Shown: one piece after another, positions 8,823 to 16,873 of the stretch | Numbering within the stretch: position 1 is the first letter of the stretch | Layout of the letters: every line of letters begins with the position of its first letter | Origin: CAZKVJ01 sp964556225 | Lineage (GTDB): Bacteria; Actinomycetota; Acidimicrobiia; Acidimicrobiales; Ilumatobacteraceae | DNA: 64,000 nucleotides | Direction: 5' to 3' | Assembly (NCBI GenBank): GCA_964556225.1 | Contig: CAZKVJ010000004.1 | Span: forward strand, 62,001 to 126,000 | Notes under the pieces: generated by a model | The model's database searches: none | What the model was told of the DNA's origin: nothing | What the model saw: the letters and a program-made list of their open reading frames with translations, nothing else | Translations under genes and position numbers: made by a program

Positions 8823-9272
8823 ATGCCCGGCCTGGAAGACCTCTATCGAGAGATCATCCTCGACCACTACCGCACCCCGCGCAACCGGGGTGAGCTCCCA
8901 GTGCCGCCGGCCGTTCGGGCGGAGGGGCACAACCCGCTCTGCGGCGACGAGATCCAGGTGTACCTGCTCATCAGCGACGGCGTGGTCGAGGACGTGAAGG
9001 TCAGCGGGCAGGGGTGCAGCATCAGCCAGAGTTCGGCCTCGATGATGTCGGCGGCGGTGAGGGGCAAGACGGTGGTCCAGGTCAGGGCGCTGGTTCGTCG
9101 CTTCAAGTCGATGATGTCGATCGAAGACGACGACGCCGCCGCGGACGACGCCGAGGTCTCGCTCGGGGACCTCGAAGCGCTGCAGGGCGTGGTCAAGTTC
9201 CCGGTCCGCATCAAGTGCGCGACGCTGGCCTGGAACACGCTGACGGAGGGCCTGGCGCAAGCCGGCGTCTGA
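8823..9272 (+). CDS. sufU: Sulfur-transfer protein SufU
   Basis: Zinc-dependent sulfurtransferase of the SUF pathway, 149 aa. Expected zinc/persulfide ligands are present: C40 and D42 (NPLCGDE), C65 (SGQGCSIS) and C132 (IKCATLAW). The insertion between the second and third cysteines separates SufU from IscU. ATG at 8823 follows AGAGGAGCC, a good ribosome site. Third gene of the operon with SufS, its cognate desulfurase. Confidence 0.94.
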   Translation: MPGLEDLYREIILDHYRTPRNRGELPVPPAVRAEGHNPLCGDEIQVYLLISDGVVEDVKVSGQGCSISQSSASMMSAAVRGKTVVQVRALVRRFKSMMSIEDDDAAADDAEVSLGDLEALQGVVKFPVRIKCATLAWNTLTEGLAQAGV

Positions 9273-9332
9273 TCGAGCGCGGCCATGCCCGGATCACCCA
9301 CCGGGGATGACCCGGGCCGGCGGCGGACTTGC

Positions 9333-9338
9333 TAGCGT
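9333..9338 (+). promoter_or_regulatory. -10 hexamer TAGCGT before the DUF6325/SHOCT gene pair
   Basis: TAGCGT, the hexamer that recurs as the apparent -10 in this window, is 36 nt before the ATG at 9375. The resulting leader carries a GAGG ribosome site, so this transcript would not be leaderless. No clear -35. Confidence 0.4.
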
Positions 9339-9374
9339 GCCGTGCTGCTGTCACACGACTGAATGAGGTGGAGG

Positions 9375-9818
9375 ATGAGCGGCACCGAGATCGAGCTCGG
9401 ACCCGTCGATTACATCGTGATCGAGTTCCCGGGCAGCAAGTTCAACGGCAAGGTGGCACCAGAGCTCGTGTCCCTGGTGAACCGGGGCATCATCCGGCTG
9501 CTGGATCTGGTCTTCATCCACAAGGACGCCGACGGCAACACCGAGGTCCTCGAGGCGGCCGAGGTCGACGCCGACGAAGCGGGGCCGCTGGTCCTGCTCC
9601 AGGCGGGCCTCGTGGGTCTCGCCGGCACCGACGACATCGACGCCGCCGCCGCCATCCTCGAGCCGGGTTCCAGCGCCGCGCTCATCGTCTACGAGAACAC
9701 CTGGGCGGCACCGTTCGCCACCGCGGTGCGCCAGTCCGGTGGGGTCCTCGTCGACAGCGGCCGCATCCCGGCCACCGATCTGATCGCCGCGTTCGAAGAC
9801 CTCGAGCTCGAGAGCTGA
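9375..9818 (+). CDS. DUF6325-like protein of unknown function
   Basis: A 147-aa soluble protein of alternating alpha/beta character resembling an actinobacterial family of membrane-associated/stress proteins (DUF6325, related to DUF1269). An early VDYIVIEFPGSKFNGKVAPEL segment is followed by LLDLVFIHKD and a later SSAALIVYENTWA strand-turn motif. ATG 9375 was chosen because GAGG ends 5 nt before it. A SHOCT-domain gene follows after 13 nt, a pairing I recognise from actinobacteria. No catalytic residues are apparent, and the function is not known. Confidence 0.6.
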   Translation: MSGTEIELGPVDYIVIEFPGSKFNGKVAPELVSLVNRGIIRLLDLVFIHKDADGNTEVLEAAEVDADEAGPLVLLQAGLVGLAGTDDIDAAAAILEPGSSAALIVYENTWAAPFATAVRQSGGVLVDSGRIPATDLIAAFEDLELES

Positions 9819-9831
9819 AGGAGGAGCTGAC

Positions 9832-10182
9832 ATGCCGCTCATGCGTGCCCGCCGACCCGTGATGCGCACCATGGCCCGCACGGCCGTGGTCGCCGGCACC
9901 GCCACCGTCACCGCGGGAGCGATCAACCGCCACCAGCAGAAGAAGTACGCCCAGCAGGACGAGGCTGCGCAGTACGAGGCCATGCAGCAGCAGGCGGCCT
10001 ACGAGGCACAACAGCAGCAGTACGCCCCGCCAGCGCCCGCGCCCGCTCCCGCTCCCGCGCCATCGGGAGGGCTCACCGACGACGCCATCAACAAGCTCAA
10101 GGAGCTGGCGGAGTTGAAGTCGCAGGGCATCATCACCGACGCCGAGTTCGAGGTCCAGAAGGCCAAGCTGCTCAACGGTTGA
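9832..10182 (+). CDS. SHOCT-domain small protein
   Basis: A 116-aa protein in three parts: a basic/hydrophobic N-terminus (about residues 1-32), a low-complexity Q/Y/A/P linker (33-78) and a C-terminal short SHOCT domain (80-115) with the pattern LKELAELKSQGIITDAEFE followed by KAKLL. SHOCT domains are short helical hairpins often tethered to membrane or oligomerising proteins. Strong GGAGG ribosome site before the ATG. Probably co-transcribed with the upstream DUF6325-like gene and ended by the stem-loop at 10218-10266. Cellular role unknown. Confidence 0.75.
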   Translation: MPLMRARRPVMRTMARTAVVAGTATVTAGAINRHQQKKYAQQDEAAQYEAMQQQAAYEAQQQQYAPPAPAPAPAPAPSGGLTDDAINKLKELAELKSQGIITDAEFEVQKAKLLNG

Positions 10183-10217
10183 CCGCGGCGGCGCAGCGCC
10201 GCTGACGCCGAGGCCCT

Positions 10218-10266
10218 GACGAGGTCGTCCCTTCCCGCGACCAGCGAGGGACGAGATGACCTCGTC
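10218..10266. terminator. Bidirectional stem-loop between convergent genes
   Basis: Perfect outer arms GACGAGGTC (10218-10226) and GACCTCGTC (10258-10266), with inner arms TCCCT and AGGGA. It sits between the stops of convergent genes at 10182 and 10281. No T-tract on either side. A smaller GCGGCG/CGCCGC hairpin precedes it. Confidence 0.6.
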
Positions 10267-10280
10267 CGTCGCGACTCGGC

Positions 10281-11000
10281 TCATCGCCGCTCCAACACCG
10301 CGAGGTCGCGCACCGCGTACCGGTGGTGTTCGAACTCCTCCTCGAACACGACGTGGAAGCAGGCCATCGCCGGCTCCTGACCGTTCTCGAGCACCTCGAC
10401 GTGCTCGGGCAGGTCCTCGAGCCGCAGCCCGTCGAGGAACCGACGGAACCGTGCGGACTGCGCGGCCCGCACGGCCAGCACGTCGTCCACACTCGGGTCG
10501 GCGTCGGCGTCCAGACCGGGCCACGGGAAGTCGACCGAGCCGGTGTTCGCCAGGCCGATGGACTCGAAGGACGTGGCGCCGAGGAGCGGGGCCGAGAACC
10601 ACTTGTCCATCGCGAACACCAGGTGGCGCAGGGTGTCCCGGAACGACCACTCCCCCGCTACGGGCTCGAGGAGCGCGGCCTCGGGCAGCCGTCGAGCGCG
10701 TTCCAGCGTGGTGGCCCACGTCGACTCGAGCGCGTCCCACGTCTCGTGCATGCCGGCGACGTCGTCGGGGCGCAGCATCGATCGCAACGGGTACCACGGG
10801 TCGTGGGCGTTGACGTACGCCGTGACGTCGACCCCGTTGACGGTGAGGCGCTGCACCTCCGCGTCGATGTCGACGTCGACCAGGCGGGCGTGGCTGATCG
10901 TGACGTCGGTCAGGTTGACGTCACGGAACGTCGCGCCGGTGAGGTCCACACCCCAGAAGACGGCGTCGCGCAGGTCCCGATCCTCGAACTCCTCCGCCAT
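10281..11000 (-). CDS. DinB-family protein with N-terminal pentapeptide-repeat segment
   Basis: A 239-aa protein in two parts. Residues about 5-45 show pentapeptide-type repeats (EDRDLRDAVFWGVDLTGATF, then RDVNLTDVTISHARL). Residues 75-235 form a DinB/DUF664-like four-helix domain, with WSFRDTLRHLVFAMDKW early and EEEFEHHRYAVRDL near the end supplying candidate metal-binding histidines. DinB proteins often act as thiol S-transferases using mycothiol or bacillithiol. The ATG at 11000 follows GGGATGACGTG. It diverges from the small gene at 11097. Activity not established; a mycothiol-dependent role would be inference. Confidence 0.75.
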   Translation of the reverse strand: MAEEFEDRDLRDAVFWGVDLTGATFRDVNLTDVTISHARLVDVDIDAEVQRLTVNGVDVTAYVNAHDPWYPLRSMLRPDDVAGMHETWDALESTWATTLERARRLPEAALLEPVAGEWSFRDTLRHLVFAMDKWFSAPLLGATSFESIGLANTGSVDFPWPGLDADADPSVDDVLAVRAAQSARFRRFLDGLRLEDLPEHVEVLENGQEPAMACFHVVFEEEFEHHRYAVRDLAVLERR

Positions 11001-11096
11001 CACGTCATCCCTTCGATCACCGACCCGGGCCCGAAGCATCTCATACCACCGGATACCTGGTCGCCCGACGCCCCAACCGGACGCCAGACTGCACGG

Positions 11097-11444
11097 ATGA
11101 TCGAGGTGCGGCGGCCATCCGACGGTGAGCTGTGCGGCCACGTTCGCCCAGGCGCCGCCGGGTGGCACGCCCTCACGGTGTTCGGTGGCACGCTCGGTGT
11201 CCACCCCGATCGCGACGCCGCCATGGCCCAGGTCCACGAGCACGGGTTGGCGAGCCTGGCCGAGCGCTGGTGGTACCGGCCCGACCCGTCGGCAACGTGG
11301 CAGGTCGTCTGCATCCAGGAGGCGAGCACCCAGGCCGTGCGCATCGCGCTGGACTTCTACTCCCTGCCCGGTGTCCCGACCGTCACGCTGTCCCGAGACC
11401 AGGTGATCACGGAAGGGTCGCTCGTGCGGGAGCCCGGCGACTGA
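11097..11444 (+). CDS. Hypothetical protein, 115 aa
   Basis: Small soluble protein starting MIEVRRPSDGELCGHV, with a tryptophan-rich middle (ERWWYRPDPSATWQVVCIQE) and a C-terminal VTLSRDQV strand. No signal peptide or membrane segment. The mixed alpha/beta pattern and G+C-rich third positions support a real gene. The bases 6 nt before the ATG (AGACT) resemble the leaderless -10 elements seen elsewhere here. It is divergent from the DinB gene. I do not recognise a family. Confidence 0.6.
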   Translation: MIEVRRPSDGELCGHVRPGAAGWHALTVFGGTLGVHPDRDAAMAQVHEHGLASLAERWWYRPDPSATWQVVCIQEASTQAVRIALDFYSLPGVPTVTLSRDQVITEGSLVREPGD

Positions 11445-11517
11445 TCCACATCTGCGCTCGCCCCTCGCGATGGCGGCGCTCGCTCCGCAGGGCGGGCCCG
11501 CGACGGTTCTCCGGGGC

Positions 11518-12006
11518 TCAGGCACGCTTGAGGTCGGTGACCAGGCCGCCGCTCGCTTCGACCAGCCGGTGGGGTTCGATGCCGAACACGTCGTGCCAGG
11601 TGCCCGCTGCGGCCCAGACCTCGTCGTACTGCAGGAGGTCTGGATCGATGAACACCCGCAGGTGGGTGGCGTGACCGAACGGTGGCACACCACCGATCGG
11701 GAAGCCGGTCGCCGCTCGCACCGTGTCGGCGTCGACCCGGCTGCAGTGGCTGCCACCGGCGGCGGCGGCGAGCTTCGCCTCGTCGAGCTGGTTCGCCCCG
11801 CTCACGTAGGCGAGGACGACCTCACCGTCGACCGCGAAGATCAGGCTCTTCACGATCTGGCCGACGTCGACGTCGATGGCGGCGGCGGCATCGACCGCCG
11901 TCTTGGTGCCGTCGGGGAACCGGCGAGGGGAGATCTCCAGCCCACGCTCGCGCGCCGCCTGCACCACTCGCTCGACGTTCGCGTGGACACCGATGCCGTC
12001 GCTCAT
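11518..12006 (-). CDS. YbaK/ProX-type aminoacyl-tRNA deacylase
   Basis: A 162-aa single-domain protein of the YbaK/INS fold that hydrolyses mischarged aminoacyl-tRNAs such as Cys-tRNA(Pro). Family features: an early CPDGTKTAVDAA-like segment (FPDGTKTAVDAA), the lysine in VKSLIFAVDG, and the C-terminal GGVPPFGH loop. It begins at ATG 12006, overlapping the MFS transporter stop by ATGA, so it is translated from the same leftward mRNA as the pterin dehydratase and transporter. Specificity is not readable. Confidence 0.82.
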   Translation of the reverse strand: MSDGIGVHANVERVVQAARERGLEISPRRFPDGTKTAVDAAAAIDVDVGQIVKSLIFAVDGEVVLAYVSGANQLDEAKLAAAAGGSHCSRVDADTVRAATGFPIGGVPPFGHATHLRVFIDPDLLQYDEVWAAAGTWHDVFGIEPHRLVEASGGLVTDLKRA

Positions 12007-13256
12007 GGTGCGCTCACGGTAGCGGCGGTGACGGGCGCGGGCCGGTGGACAGGACCACCGAGCGACAGCACGGCCGCGCCCACCAACGATCCACCGGCGG
12101 CGGCCAGGTACGCGGTCCGGTACCCGCCGGCGTTGTCGTGCAGCCATCCCAGCACGAGCGGGCCGGCCGCCGTGCCGAACATCGTGAGGAACTGGGACCG
12201 GCTGAAGATCCTGGGATAGTCGAGCACGCCGAAGTGCTCGGCGATGAGCAACGGCTGGAGCATCAGGATGTTCCCGATCGTGATGCCGAACAGCACGATC
12301 GCCACGAACAGCGCCGCCTCGGCCTCGACGAGCGCCAGCAGCACCAGGGCGACCGACTGCAGCACGGTGAGCGACACGGTGAAGCGCATCATCTCGACCC
12401 GGCCGGTGACCTGCCCACCCACGAGTCGGGCCACGACCGACGTCCCCGCGAGCACGGTGGTGGCCAGCGTGGCAGCATCGCTCCCGGCGCGCTCTTGGAT
12501 GAGCTTGACCAGCTGCTGGATGGCACCGACCTGCGACCCGAGCGCGAAGAGGTACCCGACCGTGACGGCGAAGAAGAAGCGCGTCCTGACGGCCTCGGTG
12601 AACGGGACCCCGGTCGGGGTCGGCACGGGCACGTCGTGGCGGACCGGCTCGCCGTCGGGCAGCCATCCGAGCGGGCGTGGGTCCGGGCGGATCATCAGCA
12701 GGGTCACCGGCACGATCCCGACCACCCAGATCACCGCCAGCCACGGAGTGCCCGCCGCCAGACCGACCTCGTCGAGCAGCCACTTGGTGAAGGGCGTGAG
12801 GACGATGCCACCCACGCTGAGCCCCGTCGACGCCACCGACAGCGCCACCGAGCGCCGGAGGTGGAACCATCGCGTGATGACCGTGGTGGCCGGCACCAGA
12901 CCCGAGGCCGACCAGCCGATCGCGAACACGCCGTAGACCACGTACAGCTGCCAGCGCTCGTCCACCTGGCCGAGCACGGCCAGCGCCGCCCCGCCGAGGA
13001 GGCCACCCCCGACCACGACGTGACGGACGTCGAATCGGGCGAGGGCCCGTGCCACATACAGACCGGTGATCCCACCGACGAGGAAGAACAGCGTCGTGGC
13101 GAGCGAGATGGAGGCGACCGGCCAGTCCTTCTCGGTGCTGAACGCGTTGAGGTAGACGGCCAACCCGTAGAAGCCGAGCCCCGACGACGTGACGAGCACC
13201 AGGAAGCACCCGATGACGACGGTCCAACCCGGGAACCGGGCCGGATGCCGGCTCAC
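12003..13256 (-). CDS. MFS transporter (monocarboxylate/OFA-like)
   Basis: A 417-aa protein with about 12 transmembrane helices and the opening PGWTVVIGCFLVLVTSSGLGF seen in monocarboxylate-porter-like MFS members. A polar cytoplasmic loop (about residues 190-215) divides two six-helix halves. GTG 13256 overlaps the stop of the pterin dehydratase by GTGA, and its stop overlaps the YbaK-like gene by ATGA, making a three-gene coupled unit. Likely substrate is a small carboxylate, but this is inference from family resemblance. Confidence 0.82.
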   Translation of the reverse strand: MSRHPARFPGWTVVIGCFLVLVTSSGLGFYGLAVYLNAFSTEKDWPVASISLATTLFFLVGGITGLYVARALARFDVRHVVVGGGLLGGAALAVLGQVDERWQLYVVYGVFAIGWSASGLVPATTVITRWFHLRRSVALSVASTGLSVGGIVLTPFTKWLLDEVGLAAGTPWLAVIWVVGIVPVTLLMIRPDPRPLGWLPDGEPVRHDVPVPTPTGVPFTEAVRTRFFFAVTVGYLFALGSQVGAIQQLVKLIQERAGSDAATLATTVLAGTSVVARLVGGQVTGRVEMMRFTVSLTVLQSVALVLLALVEAEAALFVAIVLFGITIGNILMLQPLLIAEHFGVLDYPRIFSRSQFLTMFGTAAGPLVLGWLHDNAGGYRTAYLAAAGGSLVGAAVLSLGGPVHRPAPVTAATVSAP

Positions 13257-13549
13257 GACAGGATCTCGTCGATGGCGGCGGCGAGGGCCCGGTCCAGATC
13301 CGTCACGACGTCACCCGCGTCATGCGTGGTGAGCCGGATCGACACCCGATTCCAGCGGTTGGACCAGTCCGGGTGGTGCCCCATCCGCTCGGCGACCAGG
13401 GCGACCCGGCACATGAACGCGAAGGCCTCCGCAAAGTCCCGGAACTGCACATCGAGGTGCAGCTCCCCGTCACGCTCCGTCCAGAGACCCACCCCCCCAT
13501 GGTACGAGCCTCGACTTTCTATCCGCATGTATCGCACGAGGTGCGACAA
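13253..13549 (-). CDS. Pterin-4a-carbinolamine dehydratase-like protein
   Basis: Small enzyme recycling 4a-hydroxytetrahydropterin, or a Moco-related pterin protein. The family core is clear: LHLDVQFRDFAEAFAFM, then HHPDWSNRWNRV with the catalytic histidine pair, and a final LTTHDAGDVVTDLD. From ATG 13549 it is 98 aa, a normal length, but the first 18 residues do not resemble the family. A GTG at 13492, reached through a run of seven G (on the coding strand) and preceded by TACCAT, would give 79 aa. One extra G would also join an ATG at 13500 to this frame. The start is therefore uncertain. First gene of the unit with the MFS transporter. Confidence 0.78.
   Translation of the reverse strand: MSHLVRYMRIESRGSYHGGVGLWTERDGELHLDVQFRDFAEAFAFMCRVALVAERMGHHPDWSNRWNRVSIRLTTHDAGDVVTDLDRALAAAIDEILS
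13532..13546. promoter_or_regulatory. Dyad TCGCAC-GAG-GTGCGA
   Basis: Perfect 6-bp inverted repeat with a 3-nt centre at the divergent junction between the pterin dehydratase and the riboswitch-led operon. A further TGCGA follows at 13551-13555. Operator-like, but no cognate regulator can be named. Confidence 0.35.
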
Positions 13550-13587
13550 ATGCGACTCAGAAGTCGTGGGTGGGTCGGGGGAGGCGG

Positions 13588-13593
13588 TAGCGT
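13588..13593 (+). promoter_or_regulatory. -10 hexamer TAGCGT of the riboswitch operon
   Basis: TAGCGT lies 12 nt before the first aptamer base, placing the transcription start near 13600, just ahead of the riboswitch. No clear -35. Confidence 0.5.
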
Positions 13594-13603
13594 CAGCACC
13601 TCA

Positions 13604-13712
13604 AGAAGGGGAGTATCCCCGGCCACCCAGGTGGTCGACGATGGCGCCGTCATCACGGCAGCGGCCCGGTGCCATCGGTGCGGCGAGGTGCGCCGTACGG
13701 GAGAGACCTTCG
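13604..13712 (+). ncRNA. yybP-ykoY (manganese) riboswitch
   Basis: The 5' strand AAGGGGAGTA (13606-13615) and the 3' strand GAGAGACCTT (13701-13710) match the conserved ends of the yybP-ykoY aptamer, whose P1 pairs AAGG with CCTT. Between them are a P2 hairpin (CGGCCACC/GGTGGTCG) and a P3 stem (GATGGC/GCCATC) enclosing the internal-loop motifs GTCAT and CCGG seen in the family. Downstream CCGAAGGG (13733-13740) holds the ATPase ribosome site and is complementary to the P1 3' strand CCTTCGG (13707-13713). Ligand binding should therefore free the site, giving a translational ON switch for a metal exporter. Found by eye; a covariance-model search would settle it. Confidence 0.82.
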
Positions 13713-13749
13713 GTTGAACCGACCGAGGACGACCGAAGGGACCGCCGAC

Positions 13750-16533
13750 GTGCTGACCGTGCCCGAACGACCGAGCACCCCCGTGACCGATCCGCACCGC
13801 CTCGACGCGGCGGCGGTCGCGGCGGCGCTCCAGGTCGACCCCACCGTTGGGCTGCGGTCCGCCGACGTCGAGCAGCGGCGAGCGGCCTACGGCCCGAACC
13901 GGCTGGCCGAGGCGGCCCGTGTCCCGGGCTGGAAGCGGTTCGTGCGCCAGTTCACCGACCTGCTCATCCTGATCCTGCTCGTCGCCGCCGTCATCGCCTT
14001 CTTCGTCTCGAACGACGTGAAGACGCCGATCGTCGTGCTCATCGTGGTCGTGGTCAACGCGGTCATCGGCTTCGTCCAGGAGAACAAGGCCGAGCGCTCG
14101 CTGGAGGCGCTCCGCAAGATGCTCGTCACCCAGAGCCGCGTCCGGCGCGACGGCCAGCTCGTCAACGTGAACGCCGAGGACCTCGTCCCCGGCGACGTGG
14201 TGGCGCTCGAGGCCGGCGATCGCGTGCCGGCGGACGGGCGGCTCGTGGCCGCCACCCAGCTCGAGATCGAGGAAGCGGCGCTGACCGGCGAGAGCCAGCC
14301 GGCCGCCAAGTCCGTCGACGCGATCGATCGCCCGGATGTGCCGCTGGGCGACCGGCTCGGCATGACCTACATGAACACGACCGTCACCCGCGGGCGCGGC
14401 GAGCTGGTGGTCACCGCGACGGGGATGCAGACCGAGATCGGGCGCATCGCCGGGCTGCTGAGGTCCACCGAATCGGAGAAGACCCCGCTGCAGCGACAGC
14501 TCGACACCCTTGCCCACAGCCTGGCCAAGCTGGCCGGCGTCATCGTCGCGCTGGTGTTCATCATCGGGCTGCTGCGCGGCGAGTCGGCCAGCGACCTGTT
14601 GCTGACCGCCGTCGCGCTCGCCGTGGCGTCCATCCCTGAGGGTCTGCCGGCCGTCACCGCCGTGACGCTGGCCCTCGGTGTGTCGAAGATGGCCAAGCAG
14701 CACGCCATCGTCAAGCAGCTCGCCAGCGTGGAGACGCTCGGCTCGACGAGCGTGGTGTGCAGCGACAAGACGGGGACGTTGACGCTCAACCAGATGACCA
14801 CCCGCGAGCTGGTGGTCCAGGGGCGACCTCACCAGGTCAGCGGCGAGGGCTACTCGACCCACGGCACGATCGACCATCTCGACGACGACGCGCCGCTGGC
14901 CCTCGAGGCCGCACTGCTGCCGATGGCGCTGTGCTCCGACGCCGTGGTCCGTCAGACCGATGACGGCCCCGAGGTGGTGGGCGACCCGACCGAGGCCGCG
15001 CTGGTCGTGGCCGCGACGAAGGGCGGGCTCGACGTCGACGAGCTGCGGGCCGACTACCCGCGGCTGGCCGAGGTGCCATTCGACTCGGCGACGAAGCTGA
15101 TGGCCACGGTGCACTCGATGGCGCACGCCAACGGTGAGCCCGTCGTTCGGGTCTACGTGAAGGGCGCGCCCGACGTGCTGTTCCGGCGGTCGACCCGGGC
15201 CATCGCGGAACGCGGCCTCGCCATCCCGATGCCCGATGCGATCGACGCGCTCCGAGCCCACAACGACCGTCTCGCCGATCGGGGGCTGCGAGTGCTGGCC
15301 GTCGCCCAGCGCGAGCTCGAACCGGCAGCGTGGGACGAGTTCCAGCGATCGGGAGCCGACCTCATGGCGCTGGTCGACGATCTCACGCTGCTCGGCCTGG
15401 CCGGGATCGTGGACCCGCCCCGACCCGAGGCCAGGGATGCGATCGCCGAGGCGCACGCCGCCGGGATCGACGTGAAGATGATCACCGGTGACCACGCCTC
15501 GACGGCGGCCGCCATCGGTCGCGAGCTCGGCTTGGGCGGATCCGGCGGCGTGCGCGCCGTCACTGGAGCCGACCTCGACCGGATGGGTGACGACGAGCTC
15601 GATCGCGAGGTCGGTGACATCACCGTGTTCGCCCGGGTGGCCCCGGAGCACAAGATGCGCCTCGTCGCTGCATTGCAGCGCACGGGCAACGTCGTGGCGA
15701 TGACCGGCGACGGGGTGAACGATGCCCCCGCGCTGAAGAAGGCCGACATGGGCGTGGCGATGGGGATCACCGGCACCGAGGTGACCAAGGAAGCGGCCAC
15801 CATGGTGCTGACCGACGACAACTTCGCCACCATCGTGCGCGCCGTCCGGCAGGGGCGCACGATCTACGACAACATCGTCAAGTTCGTCCGCTTCCAGCTG
15901 TCGACGACGCTGGGCTTCGCCATGGTGTTCCTGCTGGCCGCCACGCTCGGGATCTCCAGCGGCAAGCCCTTCACCGCCATCGCCATCCTGTGGGTCAACA
16001 TCATCATGGACGGTCCGCCGGCGATGGCGCTCGGCGTCGACCGACCGAGCGGCGACATCATGCGCCGGCGCCCCCGACCGGTGGGCGAGCGCATCTTGAC
16101 CCGCTCCCGGTGGGTCGCCGTCGGCCTGTCCGCCGTCGTCATGGCCCTCGGCACGCTGGCGGTGCTCGAGTGGGCGCCCGGCCCAGAGCCTGAGGCCGGC
16201 ACGGCCAGCGTGGCGGGCACCATGGCGTTCACGACGTTCGTGCTGTTCCAGTTCTTCAACATCCTCAACGCGCGCAGCGACACCCGCTCGGCCTTCCACG
16301 CCGAGACCTTCGCCAACCGCTGGCTGTGGCTGTCGCTGGCAGCCGTCGTGGTGCTCCAGGTCGGCGTGGTCCATTGGGAACCGATGCAGTCCCTGTTCGA
16401 CACCACCTCGATCAGCGCTGCTCAGTGGCTCGCCTGCATCGTCACCGCCAGCAGCGTGCTGTGGGTCGAGGAGCTGCGCAAGCTCGTCGCTCGCCACCGG
16501 AACCCTCTCAAGGAACAGGAGACCACGTCATGA
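13750..16533 (+). CDS. P-type cation-transporting ATPase (P2A-like, probable Mn2+/Ca2+ exporter)
   Basis: About 927-aa P-type ATPase with a cation-ATPase N-domain, actuator motif TGES (from residue 179), PEGLP in helix M4 (296-300), phosphorylation site DKTGTLT (D339) and hinge TGDGVND (652-658). PEGLP and the length suit SERCA/PMR1-type Ca2+/Mn2+ pumps rather than heavy-metal CPx pumps. GTG 13750 is preferred: an upstream in-frame ATG at 13669 lies inside the riboswitch, while GAAGGG sits 9 nt before 13750. The manganese riboswitch argues for Mn2+ export. It overlaps the zinc-ribbon gene by ATGA. Confidence 0.9.
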   Translation: MLTVPERPSTPVTDPHRLDAAAVAAALQVDPTVGLRSADVEQRRAAYGPNRLAEAARVPGWKRFVRQFTDLLILILLVAAVIAFFVSNDVKTPIVVLIVVVVNAVIGFVQENKAERSLEALRKMLVTQSRVRRDGQLVNVNAEDLVPGDVVALEAGDRVPADGRLVAATQLEIEEAALTGESQPAAKSVDAIDRPDVPLGDRLGMTYMNTTVTRGRGELVVTATGMQTEIGRIAGLLRSTESEKTPLQRQLDTLAHSLAKLAGVIVALVFIIGLLRGESASDLLLTAVALAVASIPEGLPAVTAVTLALGVSKMAKQHAIVKQLASVETLGSTSVVCSDKTGTLTLNQMTTRELVVQGRPHQVSGEGYSTHGTIDHLDDDAPLALEAALLPMALCSDAVVRQTDDGPEVVGDPTEAALVVAATKGGLDVDELRADYPRLAEVPFDSATKLMATVHSMAHANGEPVVRVYVKGAPDVLFRRSTRAIAERGLAIPMPDAIDALRAHNDRLADRGLRVLAVAQRELEPAAWDEFQRSGADLMALVDDLTLLGLAGIVDPPRPEARDAIAEAHAAGIDVKMITGDHASTAAAIGRELGLGGSGGVRAVTGADLDRMGDDELDREVGDITVFARVAPEHKMRLVAALQRTGNVVAMTGDGVNDAPALKKADMGVAMGITGTEVTKEAATMVLTDDNFATIVRAVRQGRTIYDNIVKFVRFQLSTTLGFAMVFLLAATLGISSGKPFTAIAILWVNIIMDGPPAMALGVDRPSGDIMRRRPRPVGERILTRSRWVAVGLSAVVMALGTLAVLEWAPGPEPEAGTASVAGTMAFTTFVLFQFFNILNARSDTRSAFHAETFANRWLWLSLAAVVVLQVGVVHWEPMQSLFDTTSISAAQWLACIVTASSVLWVEELRKLVARHRNPLKEQETTS

Positions 16534-16859
16534 AGTGCCCGACCTGCCCCGACACGACGCTGGTGATGGCGGACCGACAGGGCATCGAGATCGACTACTG
16601 CCCCAGCTGCCGAGGCGTGTGGCTCGACCGTGGCGAGCTCGACAAGATCATCGAGCGCACCGTCGCCCTGTCCGCCCCGGCCCCGACACCAGCGGTGGCT
16701 GTCCCGGCGGCCCCGTCCCAGCCGCCTCCGGCCGGCGCCCCGCCGAGACGGTGGGACGACGACTGGGACGACGGCTGGGACGACGACCGCCCCGGCGGAA
16801 AGGGCAAGAAGAAGAAGCGGCGCTCGTCGCTGCTCGAAGAGCTGTTCGACTTCGGCTGA
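16530..16859 (+). CDS. Zinc-ribbon protein (zf-TFIIB type)
   Basis: A 109-aa protein. An N-terminal zinc ribbon has C3-x2-C6 (KCPTCPD) and C24-x2-C27 (YCPSCRG), followed by the family signature VWLDRGELDKI. A proline/alanine linker, an acidic tryptophan-rich stretch (WDDDWDDGWDDD), a lysine-rich patch and a short C-terminal helix complete it. It is translationally coupled to the P-type ATPase by an ATGA overlap and followed by htpX after 14 nt, so it belongs to the riboswitch-controlled operon. The acidic stretch could bind cations. Function unknown; a metal-dependent membrane quality-control role is a guess from context. Confidence 0.8.
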   Translation: MKCPTCPDTTLVMADRQGIEIDYCPSCRGVWLDRGELDKIIERTVALSAPAPTPAVAVPAAPSQPPPAGAPPRRWDDDWDDGWDDDRPGGKGKKKKRRSSLLEELFDFG

Positions 16860-16873
16860 GCGGAGACGCAGAG

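Noticed and set aside
13669..13750. In-frame ATG 27 codons upstream as the P-type ATPase start
   Set aside because: It lies inside the aptamer; the GTG at 13750 has a spaced GAAGGG and fits the riboswitch mechanism.
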